Assembly: GCA_030386875.1 (NCBI GenBank)
Contig: CM059557.1
Span: 55,196,514 to 55,260,513 of the forward strand
Direction: 5' to 3'
DNA: 64,000 nucleotides
From: Morinoia aosen
Taxonomy: Eukaryota > Arthropoda > Malacostraca > Amphipoda > Talitridae
The first letter of the stretch is position 1. The number at the start of each line of letters is the position of its first letter. Positions 61,101 to 64,000 of the stretch are shown here, piece after piece. The notes beneath the pieces are model-generated. The model did no database searches and was not told where the DNA came from. It saw only the letters and a list, made by a program, of their open reading frames with translations. The position numbers were made by a program, and so were the translations under genes.

Positions 61101-62637
61101 AGGAAGGAAGCAAAGGGAGAGACGAGGAAGGAAGCAAAGGGAGAGACGAGGAAGGAAGCCAAGGGAGAGACGAGGAAGGAAGCCAAGGGAGAGACGAGGA
61201 AGGAAGCCAAGGGAGAGACGAGGAAGGAAGTCAAGGGAGACCAGGAAGGAAGTCAAGGGAGACCAGGAAGGAAGTCAAGGGAGACCAGGAAGGAAGTCAA
61301 GGGAGACCAGGAAGGAAGTCAAGGGAGACCAGGAAGGAAGTCAAGGGAGACCAGGAAGGAAGTCAAGGGAGACCAGGAAGGAAGTCAAGGGAGACCAGGA
61401 AGGAAGTCAAGGGAGACCAGGAAGGAAGTCAAGGGAGACCAGGAAGGAAGTCAAGGGAGACCAGGAAGAAAGTCAAGGGAGACCAGGAAGAAAGTCAAGG
61501 GAGACCAGGAAGAAAGTCAAGGGAGACCAGGAAGGAAGTCAAGGGAGACCAGAAAGAAAGTCAAGGGAGACCAGAAAGAAAGTCAAGGGAGACCAGGAAG
61601 GAAGTCAAGGGAGACCAGGAAGTCAAGGAAGACAACAAAGGGAGTCAAGGAAGGAATTCAAGTTAAATAAGGGTTAGATTAGATTATCAGTCCATTTTAG
61701 CCTCACTAACAGCTGCAAGAAAAGCATATTGAAGAGAGGAAGGAGGAAGGCACCATTTAGTTATAGAGATAAGAGAATGAGGAATCTGTGCAGAATGAAC
61801 ATAGAAACAACAAGTTGAAAAAAAGTTCATGAAATAAGATAAAAGTTGAAGAAGAAAGTCATGAGGTGCTGAAAAACAGGACAGCAGTGAACCAAAAAAA
61901 GGTGGTCCTTAACATTTCAAAAATTAACATTTTATTTCAACAAAAAGAAAGCCTACCTAGCTCTCAGCTCGGGCCCTCACATTTTCCACTTGGGAGCGCA
62001 TATTCCTACAGATACAATAGTATACCCCTGAGGGGAGTTGAACAAGGAAGTCAATCGAAATGAAAAAATGTAGTTGCAAACCAAAAAAATTGCAGCAAAA
62101 TAAAATTTGAAGTAATTAAGAACATGTAGAGAGAAAAAATAATAAAATCACAATACAGATAGACCAAAAAATTGTAAGCCTAACACAAACCAGAGTAGAA
62201 TAAAAACTGATTACAGAGCAACAACTTACAAATGGAAAAGAATTTTACAAAATGAAAAAGAAATCTAAATAAACAAATTTAAATGAAACAAAATATCATA
62301 GAAAGCATACCAAAACAGCTTTAAAAAACTCACTTCTGTGCCCTGGAGATAGACATGTGAGAATTTCCAGCAGCATCCCAGGTCCGACTTGAAAAAGGGC
62401 AGACATTAATACCAAGCTTTCTGTGTGCCTCAAGGGCAGGGCAGGTGTGCTTGTGGCCGTACCATCCAGGCTTTGCATTGGGATGATGTGGCGGCTCCTC
62501 CTGTGGTGCACTGGGTGCTGGTCTGGTCGAGCTCTTCCAGCCCAAATACTCGTTTGGGGTGGGCGTTGCAGCTGGTGTCTGGCTGCTTGATGAGTTTCCT
62601 TCTTCTTCTTCTAACATCATTGAAGCTGCTAAGCTTT
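39737..62637 (-). CDS. UBE2Z: UBE2Z-like ubiquitin-conjugating enzyme (E2), six visible exons
   Basis: E2 enzymes carry activated ubiquitin or a ubiquitin-like protein as a thioester on a catalytic Cys. Vertebrate UBE2Z (USE1) works with the E1 UBA6. Exons, read on the minus strand: 62637-62334, 59865-59725, 58249-58124, 56566-56455, 53006-52797, 40138-39737. All junctions are AG/GT and all phases agree, giving about 430 codons (human UBE2Z is 354). Diagnostic parts: a [11 protein letters not shown] strand, [14 protein letters not shown] then [11 protein letters not shown] with the catalytic Cys, [25 protein letters not shown], and the UBE2Z-specific C-terminal part [13 protein letters not shown] and FLENFDSY. 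The tail is unusually acidic. An in-frame splice acceptor at 62637 suggests an earlier exon; otherwise the ATG at 62620 is the start. The large introns are loaded with transposons and minisatellites. Confidence 0.88.
40139..40724. other. UBE2Z-like intron 5, left part
   Basis: AT-rich intron with a short CA run at 40567-40580 and about three degenerate copies of AGCATTCAATTGAGCTATTTT-like sequence at 40605-40685. Confidence 0.5.
40725..41250 (-). pseudogene. Old non-LTR reverse transcriptase relic, 3' half
   Basis: Minus-strand translation gives [72 protein letters not shown], and [19 protein letters not shown], i.e. fingers and palm motifs of an I/Jockey/R1-type RT in correct order with stops and frameshifts. 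Its upstream part resumes at 51908-51990 on the far side of a 10.65-kb insertion flanked by TTAA. It is related to, but distinct from, the younger element at 43630-51240. Confidence 0.82.
41255..42283. mobile_element. Fold-back TTAA element X
   Basis: A 1.03-kb element with inverted arms of about 300 bp: left 41255 onward starts GGGAGACGTGCACCC, right arm ending at 42283 starts, on the minus strand, GGGAGACGTTTACCC. The arms share AGATCTATGAAAATTGGC, ATAGGGGTCGTC, and CTTCTCAAAAAGTACTTAT. A third related copy of part of the arm lies in the middle (41645-41790). Flanks are TTAA at 41251-41254 and TGAA at 42284-42287, a probable decayed TTAA. A poly-C run sits at 42100-42115. No protein coding. 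Confidence 0.7.
42455..42775. repeat. Inverted repeat inside unit 1 of element Y
   Basis: Arms around 42460-42550 and 42665-42770 are complementary (GACAGTTTTAGAATCCTTGG versus CCAAGGATTCTAAAACTGTC, and flanking ATGCCAG/CTAGCAT). The loop is about 110 bp. The same structure recurs in unit 2 at about 43150-43450. Confidence 0.75.
43150..43450. repeat. Inverted repeat inside unit 2 of element Y
   Basis: Second copy of the hairpin, with arms around TTTTAGAATCCTTGAAACAT and ATGTTTCAAGGATTCTAAAA (here the arms carry matched T/A changes relative to unit 1). Confidence 0.75.
43921..44035 (-). other. Structured 3' UTR of the retrotransposon, possible pseudoknot
   Basis: Stem 1 is a perfect 13-bp inverted repeat (ATGGCCGAGCGCT at 43960-43972, AGCGCTCGGCCAT at 44023-44035). 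Stem 2 pairs GGGGTTCCA (43935-43943) with TGGAACCCC (43982-43990), the latter lying in the loop of stem 1, so the two interleave as in an H-type pseudoknot. GGGGTTC can alternatively pair with GAACCCC at 43924-43930 as a local hairpin. Another small hairpin (CTCAAC / GTTGAG) lies inside. Such structures could be where the RT recognises its RNA; that role is inference. Confidence 0.5.
44094..48224 (-). pseudogene. Retrotransposon ORF2: endonuclease, reverse transcriptase, RNase H (disabled)
   Basis: Starts at ATG 48224, overlapping the ORF1 stop as TAATG. AP endonuclease, residues 1-220: [22 protein letters not shown] and SDHFP, so all catalytic positions are present. [52 protein letters not shown] and FVDD (45809-45798). 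RNase H (44921-44559): YTDGS, AELHA, SDS and [15 protein letters not shown]-terminal CGWC..H..C motif follows. Lesions: TAA at 46997-46995, TAG at 46760-46758 where a Trp codon would fit, and a 411-bp MITE after TPQES (45885-46295). All parts share one frame; without the insert it spans about 1,240 codons. It would nick the target DNA and prime reverse transcription there. Confidence 0.92.
45885..46295. mobile_element. 411-bp TTAA MITE inside the RT domain
   Basis: Foreign sequence, richer in G+C, between TTAA at 45881-45884 and TTAA at 46292-46295. Its imperfect inverted ends share CCACACCTTGCA (left GTGCCACACCTTGCA; right, on the minus strand, CACCGCCACACCTTGCA). RT coding on both sides joins in the same frame if it is removed. 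TTAA duplication suggests piggyBac-type mobilisation. No coding capacity. Confidence 0.8.
48224..50677 (-). pseudogene. Retrotransposon ORF1 with duplicated Gag-like module (one stop)
   Basis: One frame of 818 codons from ATG 50677 to TAA 48226-48224, broken only by TAA at 50212-50210. It would package element RNA. The first ~110 residues are polar. Module A spans the stop: a poorly scored RRM-like region ([25 protein letters not shown]), then CCHC knuckles [28 protein letters not shown] and [15 protein letters not shown] (49813-49649). Module B repeats it: [46 protein letters not shown], then [28 protein letters not shown] and [15 protein letters not shown] (49048-48887). The spacing of all three knuckles is the same in A and B. 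The C-terminal third is basic and Arg-rich. I-type ORF1 proteins normally have one such module. Confidence 0.9.
50678..51240 (-). promoter_or_regulatory. Retrotransposon 5' UTR
   Basis: About 560 bp between the inferred 5' end and ORF1. It contains a GTGCGGGTGGG / CACCTGAGCACGGGT-rich patch near 51070-51110 with complementary GTGCGGGT / ACCCGCAC segments (hairpin). Non-LTR elements of this type usually have an internal promoter here; no core element was pinned down. Confidence 0.5.
51590..51850 (+). repeat. Two ~130-bp tandem copies inside element Y
   Basis: Two near-identical units (starting AAATTGGGCCT at about 51592 and 51720), each with TTTTCGGTCCCCTTTTCACC, GTCCGTAGGGCCATAAAA and CCCATCCCCTAAGGA blocks. 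Confidence 0.9.
51908..51990 (-). pseudogene. Old non-LTR reverse transcriptase relic, 5' part
   Basis: Minus-strand reading ...[19 protein letters not shown] runs up to the TTAA and continues in frame at 41250 with [13 protein letters not shown] when elements X and Y are removed. It aligns with the younger element's [19 protein letters not shown] segment. Confidence 0.75.
52015..52612 (+). repeat. 28-bp minisatellite
   Basis: About 21 units of 28 bp: ACCAGAAAACCGACGGTAG followed by ATATACTAT. Variants are mostly single substitutions (GTTAT for ATATA, GAAAATT). It lies in UBE2Z-like intron 5 close to exon 5. Confidence 0.93.
52615..52790 (+). repeat. ~350-bp interspersed repeat family, 3' part (copy 7)
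   Basis: Only the distal half: TTTCATTTTAATAAAAAAAATG, CCTAACTTTCAGTATGAGACC, TTTGGGAGCGCTTATTCTGAT, then a GGGAGCTGAAC end that stops a few bases from the exon 5 donor at 52796. Confidence 0.65.
52797..53006 (-). CDS. UBE2Z: UBE2Z-like exon 5
   Basis: A 210-bp exon, phase 0 at both ends, acceptor TTTCAG before [11 protein letters not shown], donor GTAAGC after KPFL. It encodes the [13 protein letters not shown] helix and [19 protein letters not shown], which match in order the post-UBC part of human UBE2Z. Strong G/C third-position bias. Confidence 0.9.
54014..54243. mobile_element. TTAA-type MITE (piggyBac-like), copy 3, intact ends
   Basis: 230 bp from TTAA to TTAA with matching ends: TTAACACTTTGACTGCGAC and, on the other strand, TTAACACTTTGACTGCGAC. 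This is the best-preserved of three family members. It lies in UBE2Z-like intron 4, only 52 bp from the hAT element. Confidence 0.85.
54296..56224 (+). mobile_element. hAT element, 1.93 kb, with perfect 8-bp target duplication
   Basis: Ends CAGGGATGG (54296) and CCAACCCTG (56224), inverted to CAGGGTTGG; flanked by identical CTACTGGA at 54288-54295 and 56225-56232. Both ends carry many TGGGTTTTTTTGGG-type repeats, likely transposase binding sites. The only coding remnant recognised is the C-terminal dimerisation region near 55540-55740. Sits in UBE2Z-like intron 4. Confidence 0.9.
55370..55740 (+). pseudogene. hAT transposase C-terminal (dimerisation) remnant
   Basis: Plus-strand translation ...[16 protein letters not shown]... 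then, after a stop near 55513, [32 protein letters not shown], the hallmark of the hAT family C-terminal domain (SxxER-FS, LRNRL). The rest of the transposase is missing or unrecognisable, so the element could not move itself. Confidence 0.85.
56455..56566 (-). CDS. UBE2Z: UBE2Z-like exon 4
   Basis: A 112-bp exon. Acceptor TTCAG before the last base of a Gly codon, then [24 protein letters not shown] and HEPGYEK, donor GTTAGG. It forms the segment just after the catalytic Cys (human [23 protein letters not shown]). Confidence 0.92.
56631..56712 (-). pseudogene. Stray partial copy of UBE2Z-like exon 5
   Basis: The minus strand reads [24 protein letters not shown], nearly identical to the 3' half of exon 5 ([24 protein letters not shown]), about 65 bp upstream of exon 4. 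Order is wrong for a mutually exclusive exon, and the donor sequence is replaced. Differences at the protein level are few (I to M, E to K, S to L). Confidence 0.85.
57388..57750 (+). repeat. ~350-bp interspersed repeat family, copy 4
   Basis: Full-length copy: TTAGTTTTAGCCTCCCTACC start, GAGAGGAAGGAGGAAGGCAC, ACAGGACAGCAGTGAACCG, CTCTCAGCTCGGGCCCTGAC, GTATCCCCCTGAGAGG end. In UBE2Z-like intron 3. Confidence 0.85.
58124..58249 (-). CDS. UBE2Z: UBE2Z-like exon 3 with catalytic cysteine
   Basis: A 126-bp exon after acceptor TGCAG, donor GTAAG. Encodes [27 protein letters not shown] and [11 protein letters not shown] and the downstream Cys are the E2 active-site signature. Confidence 0.93.
58440..58600 (+). 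repeat. ~350-bp interspersed repeat family, partial copy 5
   Basis: Proximal half only: AAGTTAGTTACAGCCTCTTC, AAGGAAGGATGTAAGCTTCA, GGAGATAAGAGAACGCAAAT, CTATGCACA. Confidence 0.5.
58735..59735 (-). repeat. ~50-bp minisatellite built from the exon 2 splice donor
   Basis: About 19 units, mostly 50 bp with some of ~41-45 bp, abutting and overlapping the 3' end of exon 2. On the minus (transcript) strand each unit reads CTGAGGGTG, TTTGTCTTCTGC, then TTCATGTTCAG followed by GTGAGCTGTTGGC; TTCTTGTTCAG is a common variant. The last 12 exon bases and first ~14 intron bases at the real junction (59725/59724) are the same as in the repeats, so the array arose by duplication of the splice junction. 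Each unit has a branch-like CTGAG, a pyrimidine-rich tract, CAG and GTGAG in the spacing of a recursive splice site. Confidence 0.9.
59725..59865 (-). CDS. UBE2Z: UBE2Z-like exon 2
   Basis: A 141-bp exon after acceptor TTGCAG, donor GTGAGC. Encodes [20 protein letters not shown] then [26 protein letters not shown], the first part of the UBC fold (human RDIMSIYK...[22 protein letters not shown]). If the donor is bypassed, the codon AGG is followed at once by TGA. Confidence 0.92.
60140..61660 (+). repeat. Compound polypurine minisatellite in intron 1
   Basis: Four adjacent arrays of related purine-rich units: about 60140-60545 (~30 bp, GTCAAGGGAGACAAAAAAG), 60545-60770 (~34 bp, GTCAGGGAAGACAAGAAAG), 60770-61230 (24 bp, GGAAGCCAAGGGAGAGACGA), 61230-61645 (21 bp, GTCAAGGGAGACCAGGAAGG). 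The shared GTCAAGGGAGAC...GGAAG core shows one origin with successive unit changes. The plus strand is almost all purine; the host transcript is therefore about 1.5 kb of pyrimidine. Long frames on both strands are artefacts of 21- and 24-bp units. Confidence 0.93.
61668..62045 (+). repeat. ~350-bp interspersed repeat family, copy 6
   Basis: Full-length copy in UBE2Z-like intron 1: CATTTTAGCCTCACTAAC, GAGAGGAAGGAGGAAGGCAC, AAACAGGACAGCAGTGAACC, CTCTCAGCTCGGGCCCTCAC, CCCCTGAGGGGAGTTGAAC end. Confidence 0.85.
62334..62637 (-). CDS. UBE2Z: UBE2Z-like N-terminal exon
   Basis: A 304-bp exon; donor GTGAGT, acceptor TTTCAG just before 62637. The frame is open to the acceptor, and ATG codons at 62620 and 62617 lie inside, so it may be the first coding exon or an internal one. 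It encodes a low-complexity acidic, Ser/Pro/Thr-rich start ([18 protein letters not shown]), a His/Cys-containing middle and MSISRAQK, which joins DIAQ of exon 2. Human UBE2Z likewise has a disordered N-terminal region before its UBC domain. Confidence 0.75.
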
Positions 62638-64000
62638 CTGAAATGAAATGACTTGTTTCAGAAAAATAAGTGTTAGGTGCTTACAAACAAGTACACTTCT
62701 TACCTGCCAGCATATCATTTTTGTGAATAGGAAATAGGATTTTTGCATTGCTTTTTCTATTTTGATGTTCAGTGTGTGCATGCAAACAATATTCCTTATA
62801 GAAAAAAAAAAATTCTAAAATATTTTACAACAAGCACTATTTCTACCATGTATTAGATTTTTTCAAAATGAATATCAATCAATTAGGATATTTAAATTGG
62901 CACCAGGTATTCAAATTCCAACTTTTGTAAATAATCAACTCAATAGCCTTACTCATTTTCAATTTTTGAATACAAAAAGTATTAAAGCATATGTATCTTT
63001 AATTATTAGGTATGTCTCTTTATATAGACATCTCAATAGTCAGGCAAAATATTGTACTATATCATATATTTCCTTTACTTATGATGAAAAAACTCCTCCA
63101 TAAAGTTTGTAATTCAATCAAGTAAATAGAATATAAACAAAAAAAAATAAAAAATTAGCAGGGTTAGGTATCTTATCTTTCTTTGAAAACAATTGCAAAC
63201 ATAGGAGCTAGCATTCAGTTATTTCACAATCGTTCACTTTACATTTTGCACGTTTTTGCCACTAAAAATTAAATCATGCACTGAAAACGCATTGTGAGAA
63301 CCAATTTGGCTTTTCTTAGTCTGAATCGTTTATTTCAGTATAAAGTTTAGGAAGGAAGCACAAGACAGGTAGCAACATGTGGGCCTAGCAAAATTGAAGC
63401 CCCTTTCATTTCTTTGTTTCAAGGTCTGTGTAGTATCATGAATGGCGTTTCTATGTTTATTTGATGAAAATACACTTTCCAAACGAAAAATGGCTTAGTT
63501 TAATTAAAATTTCACAGGAGTTTTTAAAAATTTCAAATGCGTACCGTCAGATGATTTGGAATGAAGTCAATTCTACTCTTCTCTTTCATCTCCACACGTT
63601 ATATACGTGAATGTCCCAAGATGTATTCATCAACCCCTGAAAATGCGAGTTGATGCCAGACGCCGCAATCATACGATTTTATATGACATAAACCACACAA
63701 GTACCTATACCAAATTATAGAACAATTACCACACAAATCATCATAGGATAGAGTTATTATTTTGGTCGAAATAAAAACTGTAGCTGATGTTCAAGAGACT
63801 GGAACGCTTCATCAGGTATTACGCACTAGGATTCATGGACTAAATGAAAATATTACATTTGACATTAGAGGTACTTTACCTTAACGTGTACACCAATTTA
63901 TCAGCACAGAGCTTATATCTGCTCGTAAAAAAATGTTATATCTTGGAACGAAGTTAGCGCAGCAATAGAATTTGTTAGGCCTAACAGCACAGCCGCCACT
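62638..64000. other. Upstream of the UBE2Z-like gene, no feature supported
   Basis: AT-rich sequence. If 62637 is a true splice acceptor this is intron leading to an exon outside the window; if not it would contain the promoter, but no TATA, initiator or CpG patch was recognised. Confidence 0.35.

Noticed and set aside
60707-61670. Long Ser/Leu/Pro-rich and Lys/Glu/Thr-rich frames on both strands
   Set aside because: Products of 21- and 24-bp polypurine units in an intron of the UBE2Z-like gene.

Overview
This is an AT-rich, intron-rich animal nuclear window, most likely from an arthropod. No bacterial features (operons, ribosome binding sites) are visible. Evidence for the host type: a spliced gene with GT/AG introns on the minus strand, a degraded mariner, a hAT relic, three Penelope-like fragments, an I/Jockey-type non-LTR retrotransposon with RNase H, TTAA-target MITEs, a tRNA-derived SINE, and many minisatellites. 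I cannot name the species. Coding exons stand out from the background by G/C-rich third codon positions.

Layout. 1-8.9 kb is mostly non-coding, with one intronless coiled-coil reading frame (4828-5787, minus) of unknown function. 8.9-29 kb is a repeat landscape: arrays with 21, ~21, 44, ~40, ~30, 28 and 36 bp units, Penelope-like fragments at 11.4 and 13.1 kb, a mariner relic at 19.2-20.0 kb, a 123-bp hairpin at 21.04 kb, and one GC-rich island near 15.6 kb that looks like an isolated exon. 28.5-39.7 kb holds MITEs, a third Penelope-like fragment, SINE-size repeats and otherwise featureless DNA.

The main gene is a UBE2Z-like ubiquitin-conjugating enzyme on the minus strand. Six exons between 62637 and 39737 join in phase to about 430 codons. 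The true first exon may lie beyond the right edge. Its introns hold most of the mobile DNA. Intron 5 (40139-52796) contains a multi-layer nest: an old non-LTR reverse transcriptase is split at TTAA by two fold-back/TTAA elements; one of these is split by a 7.6-kb non-LTR retrotransposon; and that retrotransposon's reverse transcriptase is split by a 411-bp MITE. Intron 4 carries a 1.93-kb hAT with a perfect 8-bp target duplication. Intron 3 carries a stray copy of part of exon 5.

Most notable: (1) directly downstream of UBE2Z-like exon 2 lies an array of about 19 units, mostly ~50 bp, each repeating the exon-2 splice donor with a pyrimidine-rich CAG just before it, so every unit resembles a recursive (zero-length exon) splice site; (2) the retrotransposon ORF1 carries a duplicated Gag-like module (RRM-like region plus three CCHC knuckles, twice), joined to ORF2 by a TAATG stop/start overlap, with a possible pseudoknot in its 3' UTR.
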